Assembly: GCA_037015955.1 (NCBI GenBank)
Contig: CP143548.1
Location: 2,598,001-2,662,000 of the forward strand
Length of the DNA: 64,000 nucleotides
Reading direction: 5' to 3'
DNA from: Lachnospiraceae bacterium JLR.KK008
GTDB taxonomy: Bacteria > Bacillota > Clostridia > Lachnospirales > Lachnospiraceae
This document shows positions 18,017-26,155 of the stretch, piece after piece; positions within the stretch are counted from its first letter, which is position 1; each line of letters opens with the position of its first letter. The position numbers were made by a program, and so were the translations under genes. The notes under the pieces were generated by a model. That model worked only from the letters and a program-made list of their open reading frames with translations. It did no database searches and was not told the DNA's origin.

Positions 18017-19114
18017 CTAACCCAAATCTGCGCCAAAATTCTTGTTAAATTTCAGGAAATAATTCATAACGACCGTATCCTGCCTCTGCACGATATAGCT
18101 GACCGTTACCCCTTCAAAATTTCTGTTCCAGAACTTATAGTCAAACTCATCGCCGTATCCTGACACATACGCCCGATACTCATTATAATCCCCTTCCCAT
18201 CTCTCGACCGGCTCCGCCTCTGTCAATCTCGGTTCCAGGGCTTTGCGCATATTGTATATGGCAAACAGGCGATCCACATCCCAGCAAAATAACATCGCTT
18301 CATCGATCCCCATCCCTGCGCAGTCGATCCCGTAGTCCTCCATGGCCCGGATCATGTTACAGTAAAAGTAGTAGCCTTCACTCAACTTGATCTTATAAAA
18401 AAGTTCCACCTGGTCTCTCTCTGACCCCAGACTGTCAAAATCTGTTCTGTCCTCTTCTTTTAACTCGTCCCATCTCGCCTGTATATATTCCAGCGCTTCT
18501 TCCGTCTCCTTCTTGCTTTCTTTCTCCTCCCAGAAACGGTATTGATATACTTTCTCTGCAAGCCGGAGAAACGAGCTGTCTGCCGCTTCCAGCTCCTGCC
18601 CGCCGGGCAAACCGTTCTCCTGAGACTGTGTGATCAAAGACTCTATCCGTGCATTGGCATCAGCCAGCATTTCATATGAATCCTCATATATTCCCTGCCA
18701 GTCCTGCTCCGGCAGACTACCATCCTGCCGCTCATCCTGTTCATATTCCCCGTCACCATCAGATGCTTCTGCTTCACTCGCTGCCTGCTGCCCGTCCTCC
18801 TCTCGCTCCTGAACAACAAACGCTTCCGCTTCATCCTGCTCCTTTGGTACTGTGGGACCTGTGTACAGCGACTGTAATAAAATAAAAGCCACTATGACGA
18901 CACACAAAACGGGCACAGCCTTTCTCCATATTCCGCTCTGGCTGTGAAATTCGGTAAGCGTCACACCGGCCAATATCAGGCACACAATGAATATGATCCG
19001 GGGCATTCTCTCCGGTATCATATCTGAAATAAACATTGGCAGCAGCGCCGCTGCCAATGTCAGCAACATTTGTTGGTTTTTGTTCCTCTCCTGTTTGGTA
19101 TTTTTTTCTTCCAT
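18017..19114 (-). CDS. Membrane protein of unknown function, tandem paralog
   Basis: A 365-residue protein with three N-terminal hydrophobic segments (about residues 15-90) and a very acidic linker (about 95-135, rich in Glu, Asp, Gln). A C-terminal helical domain contains MEDYGIDCAGMGID and WDVDRLFAIYNMRK, which are shared with the protein encoded directly downstream. Neither protein carries an enzymatic motif I can name. The conserved Tyr-Gly-Ile-Asp-Cys core implies a shared, specific function. The gene begins about 70 bases after a candidate promoter that overlaps a long hairpin. Confidence 0.7.
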   Translation of the reverse strand: MEEKNTKQERNKNQQMLLTLAAALLPMFISDMIPERMPRIIFIVCLILAGVTLTEFHSQSGIWRKAVPVLCVVIVAFILLQSLYTGPTVPKEQDEAEAFVVQEREEDGQQAASEAEASDGDGEYEQDERQDGSLPEQDWQGIYEDSYEMLADANARIESLITQSQENGLPGGQELEAADSSFLRLAEKVYQYRFWEEKESKKETEEALEYIQARWDELKEEDRTDFDSLGSERDQVELFYKIKLSEGYYFYCNMIRAMEDYGIDCAGMGIDEAMLFCWDVDRLFAIYNMRKALEPRLTEAEPVERWEGDYNEYRAYVSGYGDEFDYKFWNRNFEGVTVSYIVQRQDTVVMNYFLKFNKNFGADLG

Positions 19115-19181
19115 TTGTATTCAGCCCTTGATTTTCATCACATGTATTCCGGTATCATTTTTGCATACTCGTTTGCCTGTT

Positions 19182-19211
19182 ATTATACCATTAATTACCC
19201 TCAGTGGACAA
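19182..19211 (-). promoter_or_regulatory. Candidate promoter overlapping a long hairpin
   Basis: Minus-strand TTGTCC (19206-19211) and TATAAT (19182-19187) are separated by 18 bases, about 70 bases before the ATG at 19114. The -35 element lies inside one arm of the 19196-19250 inverted repeat, so hairpin extrusion or a protein bound to the repeat could block polymerase. The promoter call is from sequence only. Confidence 0.45.
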
Positions 19212-19250
19212 GGGCACACACGCCATGTGTCCCCTTGTCCACTGAGGGTA
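19196..19250. repeat. Near-perfect 25-bp inverted repeat (hairpin)
   Basis: Each arm begins TACCCTCAGTGGACAAGGG (19 paired bases without a mismatch). Then come one mismatch, five more pairs, a second mismatch and a three-base loop centred at 19223. It sits in the 181-base gap between the LicD fusion gene and the paralog pair. There is no T-run on either strand, so it is not a standard intrinsic terminator. It could be a transcription block, a protein-binding palindrome or a small mobile-element remnant. Confidence 0.85.
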
Positions 19251-19295
19251 CCATAATTTCAAATACAAAATGCTGCATACAGCGGAACGGGAATC

Positions 19296-20900
19296 CTACC
19301 AAATTACCCCGCATGTCTTCGGCGAATGAGACGGTTTCCGGCAGTTCACCGGCGGGAACTGCATATAATCCCCATATCCCTTTGCCTTCAGCAGGCCATC
19401 ATAGTCAGCCGGCACCATCACATCCATATCCCACATCTTTAATCTGGTTCCATCACCATACAACTTCTTCTCGTAGAGATAGGGCATATAATGAATCACT
19501 CCGTCTGACTCAAAGTAATACTCTGTCTCTTTTTTATCCGCGTAAGTACGGAGCTTTTCATACATGGCAAATAAAACCTTCAGCGGAATCATTCTGCCAA
19601 TTCCGTTGACCATCCGCAGTACCTGGAGCGATACCCCGGAGAGTCGCCCATAGTCCGCATAGTCTACATAGCCGCGATGCCCCATGCCAAGTGCATAGAC
19701 CCCTTTTATCATTGTCGTTATGAGCTTATGCTTCCAGCCTCCCACCGTATTGTCAAGCACATATATATCAATGATCATACGGTTTTTAATATCTTCTCTC
19801 GCCTTATCGGATGCCTTGCGGAATATCCCTGTCGCAATTTCTTCTTTTAAATATACAAATCGTGTCATAAAATCATAGAAGACGTCTTCGCCAATCTGGT
19901 CATACTCCAAAAACAGAAAATCGTTATCCTTCCAGATCTCATTCGCCTTCTGCTTCAATATTTCATAGTCTTTCCGCGGCATCGCCACATCAATGTCGTC
20001 GTCCCAGGGAATCAGCGCCTGATGTCTGACAATTCCGATCAAGGAACCGCTGATCACATAGTAACGCAGATGATACTTTTTACAGACTGCATCAAATTCT
20101 TTCATTAATATTTTTAATAAACTATGCGCCCTGTTCACATAGGCCATGTCATCCCGCCAGGTAACGGCATACTCGTCAAATACACCGGTCATGTCATCTG
20201 CCCGCATCGGTCTGTAATTGAATGCTTTCATCTCCAAAAGCTGTTCCAGCACCACCCCATAATTTTTACAGCACAATATGATAAATACCTTCTGCGGATC
20301 TTCGTCCATCAGAGCAGACGGTGACTTAATCTCCACCCCGTCCTTCTTTGTCCCCCATTTCTCACAAGAGTTGTCAACTGCATAGGCAGGCATATACTTT
20401 GAACTATATTGTTTCATATAAGAATCAAAATAAGCGCCTGTGCCAAATAAAATCACCTTTTTGCCAGGCGCCCCGTTCTCCAGCGCCATGCGAAGAGAGT
20501 TCGGCCCGCCAAGCGTCGCTGGCAGCAGTGGAACCATCTCAACTCCCCTGTCCTGCAAGAACTTTCGATCTTCCTGGAAATACCTGCCATATTCCGAACC
20601 ATAAAAACAAATATCATAATGCAGTTGCTCATAACTGTCCGCCTTTGTAATATTATCCACATCGACAGAGACTACTTCATCCACCGCCTTCAGTAAGAGC
20701 AGCAGTTCTTTCTTTTTCTCAAACGACTGCTGTGGCTGCGCGTCAGTCATTCTCACAACCAGTTCATCTGAGGGCACACCTACGATCAATTTATCACAAC
20801 GGCTCCTGCATGATTCGAGACATTTGATCTTTGCCAGATCAAATGTCTCCAAATCACATACAAGGTATCCTGTTTTTTCATCTGTCATTTTCTTCTCCAT
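19296..20900 (-). CDS. LicD-family phosphotransferase fused to cytidylyltransferase-like and Rossmann modules
   Basis: About 534 residues in three parts. The first 130 residues resemble a TagD-type cytidylyltransferase (VDEVVSVDVDNITKADSYEQ, then a phenylalanine-tyrosine-glycine segment where the family has its loop), but the HxGH catalytic motif is absent, so this part is degenerate. A Rossmann-like module follows (KKVILFGTGAYFDSY, then AYAVDNSCEKWG). The C-terminal LicD domain has [20 protein letters not shown], with the metal-binding D-D-D-I-D. LicD proteins transfer phosphocholine or similar groups from CDP-activated donors to surface sugars. The ATG at 20900 has AAGGAG 10 bases upstream; a second ATG at 20888 is also possible. 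It overlaps the upstream gene by 23 bases. Confidence 0.82.
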   Translation of the reverse strand: MEKKMTDEKTGYLVCDLETFDLAKIKCLESCRSRCDKLIVGVPSDELVVRMTDAQPQQSFEKKKELLLLLKAVDEVVSVDVDNITKADSYEQLHYDICFYGSEYGRYFQEDRKFLQDRGVEMVPLLPATLGGPNSLRMALENGAPGKKVILFGTGAYFDSYMKQYSSKYMPAYAVDNSCEKWGTKKDGVEIKSPSALMDEDPQKVFIILCCKNYGVVLEQLLEMKAFNYRPMRADDMTGVFDEYAVTWRDDMAYVNRAHSLLKILMKEFDAVCKKYHLRYYVISGSLIGIVRHQALIPWDDDIDVAMPRKDYEILKQKANEIWKDNDFLFLEYDQIGEDVFYDFMTRFVYLKEEIATGIFRKASDKAREDIKNRMIIDIYVLDNTVGGWKHKLITTMIKGVYALGMGHRGYVDYADYGRLSGVSLQVLRMVNGIGRMIPLKVLFAMYEKLRTYADKKETEYYFESDGVIHYMPYLYEKKLYGDGTRLKMWDMDVMVPADYDGLLKAKGYGDYMQFPPVNCRKPSHSPKTCGVIW

Positions 20901-23235
20901 CTTCTTCAATCTCCTTCAGAGCATACGATGTATCCGCTAATAGCAACCAATACCTGTTATACGCAAAGATATGATATTCATCCAAGCCTGCGTCTTTCAG
21001 AATCCGCTCCGCCTCCCGCACATAGATCGTACAGATAACGCAATAGAACTTGTCCCTGTTTTCTGTTACCGGATATGCATGCATAAATTCCGCAAGGTCT
21101 TCCACGGTAATTCCATTTATTTCATCCGGGCTCTTCCATGTACCGGTCGTCACGATATGGGCCGGCCGATACTTGGGATAACGCTCAAAAAAATAAGAAA
21201 AGAGTGTACTGTCTCCAAAGAGAACAAGCTCTCTGTCTCCCAGGTCAAGTGTGCTTCCTCCCAAAAAGCGGACCTTATACTGTCCATAAGGTACCTGTAC
21301 ATCATAAAACCCATGCCGCTGCTTCCCTTCCTCATGGCAGGGCATCGTCATGTAATTGTTCCCATACTGCTTTGACAACAGTTTATCATATCCTGCCGGC
21401 GCATCGAGCAAAATATTTTCATACTGCATCACAACTTTTTCCTCAAATGCCCGGGCACTTAATCTGCGATAGCTTTTCCCCCGGCTGTAATGCGTGTATA
21501 TGCCGAAACGATGCTTTCCGTCTCCGCCTGCAGCGATCCGGTCAAGTCTGTCGGCCAGCTTCTGTCTGGAAAACGGCAGCCCGAGATATTTATAAAATTT
21601 CCAGATCAACAACGGCATATCAAGAAATCTGGCAAAAAATCCGTACGCCTTGGCATACAGCATACGCTGATAAAAGCAGAGCCGTTTCTGTTTCAACCAT
21701 TGTGACAGCGGGTTGGCATACCCATAGTCCAAGGGGAAAATATCAATCCCGATCCCCTCACAGCAGTCGGCGAACCAGTTATGCGGATGGATTGACGTCG
21801 TCTCTTTGTTGCGCAGTCTGGAATATCCGCCGTAAAAGCACTGATCATTCCACGGTGTCTGCAAGAAATATGGATCGGGAAATTCATCTGTAAGTTTCAT
21901 CAGTTTATTATAATCTTCCCGCGGAAGCGCCACATCAATGTCATCATCCCCCGGTATCATTCCGCCATGGCGCACTGCCCCAAGCAGCGTGCCATAGATC
22001 AGATAGAGTTGCAAATGATGCCTGTCACACACGAGCTTTAGCCGGCCAAGCAGATCAATCTGTACCTTTTTGACTTCACGAATCCGCTCTGCATCACTGT
22101 CCGGTTCCCAGATTTGCGCATTCCCCTTAACCGCCAAAAGCTCGCGGTTTCTGGCGGTCTGTTCACGGGCTTTCGCGCTGTCTTGTTCTGTATAACGCTG
22201 TTCCCCTCCCCTGTCTTCCCCTTCTGTCTCGTCAAACTTCCCGGCCTTACCGCCTGCGTTCTTTTCGTTTGTCGTCCATGGCAGCAAACCGCAATTCACC
22301 TGCGCGAAACTGCCGTCCTTTGAAATTTCAACCATATAACTGTTGGCAAAGAAGAGAAATACTCCATTCTCTACAATATCTGGCAAAATATCTGTATCGA
22401 CCATCAGAGCGCTTTTCTGCCGGATATAACTGCTGCCCAAATATGCGATTTCCTCATTTTTCGGCTGCCGCTCATCCGTGTATATGCCCTTTACACATCT
22501 GTGATCCGGCATCGGATAATAAAATTTATAATTATGCTCTGACAGACCACAGCCGGCAAACAGTTGTTGCAAACCTTTTTTATCCAAACCGCAGCTGTCG
22601 TTTCTCTTCAAAATCTCCCTTTCGTTTTCCTTTTTCGTTCCCTCTACCGTGTTTTTATCAGCTTCCCCGTTCTCCTGAACCTTACACCCTGACGCAATCC
22701 CGTTTAATGGAATTCCTGATACAACATCCGCTTTACCGCACCAGTTCTGCAACCCGAACCGATTGTCCACACCGAGCAGCAAACGCCCACTGTCCCTGAC
22801 ACAGGACAACAGCTGTACTATATTCTGCTCATCAAGAGAACTTCCGTCCATCACGATTACGTAATCATAAATCTGTGTATTTGTCAGGTTCTTCAAGCTT
22901 CCGGATTCTACCTGCAAATTTCGATACTTTTTATATCTGTGCGAAATTGCCTCCACACGCAAAGAAGACGGTGCCAGCACCGTCACTTCTTTTACTCTGT
23001 TACACAGATCACCCAGAAATGGCCCGAATCCGTCTTCCAGTACCAGAACATGTGCCTCCGGAGCAAACGGATACCACACCAATGAATGGCTATATGCCTC
23101 GCTCAACTGACAATGTATCTCTTCGCGGGAATCTGAAGCCAGAATGGCTGAGTAGTCATGATCAGATGAAGCCATAATGGAATCGTGAATGATTTGATCA
23201 ATATAGGTTGTTGTATTGTGGTTTGGGTTGTTCAT
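20878..23235 (-). CDS. Large LicD-domain protein with methyltransferase-like N-terminus
   Basis: 785 residues. The N-terminal about 190 residues look like a class I methyltransferase fold (HVLVLEDGFGPFLGDL, VTVLAPSSLRVEAI, YDYVIVMDG) with a weak SAM loop, so activity is uncertain. The middle (about 390-640) is a LicD domain with [16 protein letters not shown] and IPGDDDIDVALPR. The C-terminal about 110 residues (RELVLFGDSTLFSYFF, then a later YHIFAYNRYW) form a Rossmann-like module like the one seen on neighbouring enzymes. Predicted role: transfer of a phosphoryl-amino-alcohol or similar group to the glycan. It starts 13 bases before the acyltransferase gene ends and overlaps the next LicD gene. 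Confidence 0.78.
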   Translation of the reverse strand: MNNPNHNTTTYIDQIIHDSIMASSDHDYSAILASDSREEIHCQLSEAYSHSLVWYPFAPEAHVLVLEDGFGPFLGDLCNRVKEVTVLAPSSLRVEAISHRYKKYRNLQVESGSLKNLTNTQIYDYVIVMDGSSLDEQNIVQLLSCVRDSGRLLLGVDNRFGLQNWCGKADVVSGIPLNGIASGCKVQENGEADKNTVEGTKKENEREILKRNDSCGLDKKGLQQLFAGCGLSEHNYKFYYPMPDHRCVKGIYTDERQPKNEEIAYLGSSYIRQKSALMVDTDILPDIVENGVFLFFANSYMVEISKDGSFAQVNCGLLPWTTNEKNAGGKAGKFDETEGEDRGGEQRYTEQDSAKAREQTARNRELLAVKGNAQIWEPDSDAERIREVKKVQIDLLGRLKLVCDRHHLQLYLIYGTLLGAVRHGGMIPGDDDIDVALPREDYNKLMKLTDEFPDPYFLQTPWNDQCFYGGYSRLRNKETTSIHPHNWFADCCEGIGIDIFPLDYGYANPLSQWLKQKRLCFYQRMLYAKAYGFFARFLDMPLLIWKFYKYLGLPFSRQKLADRLDRIAAGGDGKHRFGIYTHYSRGKSYRRLSARAFEEKVVMQYENILLDAPAGYDKLLSKQYGNNYMTMPCHEEGKQRHGFYDVQVPYGQYKVRFLGGSTLDLGDRELVLFGDSTLFSYFFERYPKYRPAHIVTTGTWKSPDEINGITVEDLAEFMHAYPVTENRDKFYCVICTIYVREAERILKDAGLDEYHIFAYNRYWLLLADTSYALKEIEEDGEENDR

Positions 23236-23248
23236 TTGTAATCCTCTG

Positions 23249-24375
23249 CTAAAGTCTTACCTTCGCTCTACACAAACTCTTTATTTTATTAATCAACAGT
23301 TGAATCGAAATTGACAATGTAATGGAAACAAATACATATATAATAGCCGTTTGCGATAATCCCTTAGGTAAATAATAATACCAAATATCTGTGTGATAAG
23401 CCTCCCAATTAAAATCCTGAAATAAAAAATCTGTATATTTAAATCCACAGGCATAAAATGATTTTACTAACATAAACCCCAAGAACTGATTAACCATGAT
23501 TGAAAATGTATTATCTGCAATCAAATTAATAATTTTACTCTTTCCTATAACAGGTGTTAATATTCTTGTAATTCTCAACCAAAAGGCAATTCCTAAAAAT
23601 CCTACTATATATGGCATAAACGTAAAAGATGTAAATTTGCTCCACACCTGCTCATATAAAGGCGCGCCTCCATTTACAACAATAATCATAAGTTGAATCG
23701 TGAAAATCAGTAAAAAATAGAAACCATTAGGCAAACAATCCTTCCGTTCCAAAATTCTGTTATAAAAAACGCCCGAACAGTAAAACGGAAAAAAATGAAG
23801 AAACCGGGCAAGCACTAACCACCATCCAACATTGTACCCTTTACTTGATATATAAACACCACACATTCCAAAAGTCAATGCAATTATAACACATATATAT
23901 TCTTTTACATCATTCTTGATCATTAAAAAAATTCTTCGATAAACGACATGAAATACTTCAACCATAAATAACGGCACAACAAACCATGCGCCAAGATTGT
24001 AAATATATTGGTGTCCTGATATTATCGGCTCAATAAATAACGCTCTAAGACCTCCCCACCCTGTCTGTGGTAAAAATCCTTTTATTGACATGAATTGAGC
24101 AAACAACGCATAAAAAAAATTCCATATATACATTGGAAAAATCAGTCTTTTCAACTTTTTTAATATGTATTTAAATACATTGTTTTCTGCGGCGTCCTTA
24201 TAAAAATACCCCGAAGAAAACATGAATAAACCCATATGAAAGCTATAGGCCGGAAAAAATTCATAAAATAAAGAAATCCCCCCCCGCACGCATGATTTGC
24301 CACCGCTATTACAATTCCTATTGCATATAACAACTTAAAATGATAATTTACACCTGCTTCCTTTGTATTCACCAT
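23249..24375 (-). pseudogene. Acyltransferase-3 family membrane protein, frameshifted at a G8 run (possible phase-off gene)
   Basis: A membrane O-acyltransferase (Acyl_transf_3 type) expected to acetylate sugars. It is split into two frames: residues MVNTKEAGVNYHFKLL to NHACGGG from the ATG at 24375, then ISLFYEFFPAYSFHMGLFMF in another frame down to 23249. The break lies exactly at eight consecutive Gs (24278-24285). Adding one G gives a continuous 375-residue protein reading NHACGGGISLFYEFF, the expected family sequence, with about ten membrane segments. Either the gene is switched off by slippage or the run was miscounted in sequencing. The start has AAGGGC upstream. Everything else in the gene looks intact. 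Confidence 0.85.
24278..24285 (-). repeat. Poly-G tract (G8) inside acyltransferase gene
   Basis: Eight Gs on the coding strand, in a Gly-Gly-Gly stretch about 31 codons from the start. Nine Gs would restore the frame. This is a typical substrate for slipped-strand mispairing. Confidence 0.85.
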
Positions 24376-24411
24376 CTGTTTGCCCTTTCTGTTAAAAATA
24401 TAATGCTCTGT

Positions 24412-24840
24412 TTAAATCAATCTCTGATCTATCAGTGTCTTGATTTTTGTAGAACTAATGTGTTCCGTGTACGGGAAAAAGATCATCTCCGAACCTAGCT
24501 CTCTCAGTTTCTGCCGCTCATTATAAAATTCTTCCTTATGATCATCTCCCGAAAAACAAACATCAAAATGGTAAAGAGACCAGGCATCTTGCTTGACTGT
24601 ATTGTGAAAATCTACTGGTACGACTTCATCAACATACCGGATTGCTTTTACAATCCTCATTCTTTCGTCCAATGGAACAAACGGCTTTTTTCCTTTTTGG
24701 TGTTCAATAAATTCATCTGTCATGATTCCGACCATTAAATATTCACAATATTGTTTACATTTTTCCAATATATTTAAATGTCCAGCATGGAACAGATCAA
24801 AAGCCCCTGCTGTGAATCCTTTTTTATATTCTTTATTCAC
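24412..24840 (-). CDS. Glycerol-3-phosphate cytidylyltransferase-like (TagD family)
   Basis: A 142-residue cytidylyltransferase with the full family set: GAFDLFHAGHLNIL (the HxGH motif), LDERMRIVKAIRYVDEVVPV, and the C-terminal ISSTKIK matching the ISSTxI/RTxGISTT motif. TagD-type enzymes make CDP-glycerol; relatives make CDP-ribitol or CDP-ethanolamine. In this locus it could supply the CDP-activated group that LicD proteins transfer. Seven bases separate it from the upstream GT2 gene and 36 from the acyltransferase. Confidence 0.88.
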   Translation of the reverse strand: MNKEYKKGFTAGAFDLFHAGHLNILEKCKQYCEYLMVGIMTDEFIEHQKGKKPFVPLDERMRIVKAIRYVDEVVPVDFHNTVKQDAWSLYHFDVCFSGDDHKEEFYNERQKLRELGSEMIFFPYTEHISSTKIKTLIDQRLI

Positions 24841-24846
24841 TTTATT

Positions 24847-26115
24847 CTACTCCCTTGACTGTTGCACTATATCATTTATTGGAATCAACTGATATGTACA
24901 AAGTTTTTCAAGTTCTGTTTTAATCATATCAAACTGTAAATAAGGGGTTACTATGATCGCGTCAACCGCAGGCAATTTGTCCTCCAAACTTAATACCTGT
25001 ATCTCGGGTTTGTCGGAGAGATTGTCTCTTTCTTTATCAATTACATATAATACCTTTATTTTTTCGCTCTGTACAAGATCTGAATATAGCAATCTCCCAT
25101 GAATGCCAAATCCATAGATAGCCACACTTTTTATTCCTCTTGCAAACAAAGTATCGCTGATGTCTTTCCCGTTTATTTTTGTCTCTAACCATGTACGAAC
25201 AAATTCATAAAAACTATTCTTCTTATAAACCTGCTGCTGTTTTTCCGCTAACTGTGATTGATAATGATTATATATACAATTCTGCCATCGAATATCATTG
25301 CAAAATGTCTCAAAAAACATTTGCCTTGTCTGTTGTTCCGATAATAAATGACGATTTTGAATGATGAACTGGTTGAATGCTTCAAATCCTAAACTCTGCG
25401 ATAAAATTTCCTCCTGATATGTTTTTAGTAATTCTATCCACGCCCTCAAGCGGACATCTGTATGACTCATAAGGCCGTCATACATTGTCCAATTCCTGGA
25501 CAAAACTTCCGGAATCATACAAAACCGTAACTCTTTTGTTCTTGCTGCCCTCAACAGTATCTCCCAGTCAATGTCCGCATCGCTCCCCTCCAGAAATCCG
25601 CCTGACTGTTCCAGAAACTCTTTTTTGTATACCGTTGCAGAAGCATCTGCCGGATTAAACATAAATATATCTGAATTTCCACAAACTTTACTTTTTGTAA
25701 TACCTTCCGGTAAGAATACAAGCTTAAATTCGACTCTTTTCTCATATCTTGAACACACAAAATCCAAATTATTTTCCTTATGCAGATACCCTGCAAAGAC
25801 TTCCAGTTTATTTTTTTCCCATTCATTATCACTGTCTAAAAAAGCAATATAATCCCCCTTAGCAACATTGATCCCAGTATTTCTTGACGCGCCGACTCCA
25901 GCTCTCTCTTCGTTTTTTATATAAACTACGGATGTAAGATCCAACGAGTCCGCAAGATATTTTTTGGTCCCATCATCCGACGCGTCATCAATCAATATGA
26001 TTTCATAAGGAGCAAATGTCTGTTCCATTACACAGCTTAACGCTCTGGCTATCTCATATTTTCTGTTTCTTGTAGTAAGCACTACAGATATTTTTATTTT
26101 TTTGTCCTTCTCCAT
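24847..26115 (-). CDS. GT2 glycosyltransferase with C-terminal Rossmann module
   Basis: 422 residues. The N-terminal GT-A domain has VVLTTRNRKYEIARAL, IILIDDASDDGT and the DSDNEW metal motif (about residue 94). From about residue 325 to the end is the recurring module: SVAIYGFGIHGRLLY, then VLYVIDKERDN, then AIIVTPYLQFDMIK. The GT2 part is inverting and probably adds one sugar to a growing chain; donor and acceptor are unknown. The coding sequence is clearly A+T-rich relative to genes left of 23 kb. It lies in a tight same-strand run with the TagD-like gene downstream. Confidence 0.87.
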   Translation of the reverse strand: MEKDKKIKISVVLTTRNRKYEIARALSCVMEQTFAPYEIILIDDASDDGTKKYLADSLDLTSVVYIKNEERAGVGASRNTGINVAKGDYIAFLDSDNEWEKNKLEVFAGYLHKENNLDFVCSRYEKRVEFKLVFLPEGITKSKVCGNSDIFMFNPADASATVYKKEFLEQSGGFLEGSDADIDWEILLRAARTKELRFCMIPEVLSRNWTMYDGLMSHTDVRLRAWIELLKTYQEEILSQSLGFEAFNQFIIQNRHLLSEQQTRQMFFETFCNDIRWQNCIYNHYQSQLAEKQQQVYKKNSFYEFVRTWLETKINGKDISDTLFARGIKSVAIYGFGIHGRLLYSDLVQSEKIKVLYVIDKERDNLSDKPEIQVLSLEDKLPAVDAIIVTPYLQFDMIKTELEKLCTYQLIPINDIVQQSRE

Positions 26116-26155
26116 TTGCTTATTTCCCTATTTTAAAATGAATTCTTTTTCTTAT

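Noticed and set aside
21138-21893. Plus-strand frame of 251 codons in the LicD fusion gene
   Set aside because: Antisense; the minus-strand LicD motifs decide the coding strand.
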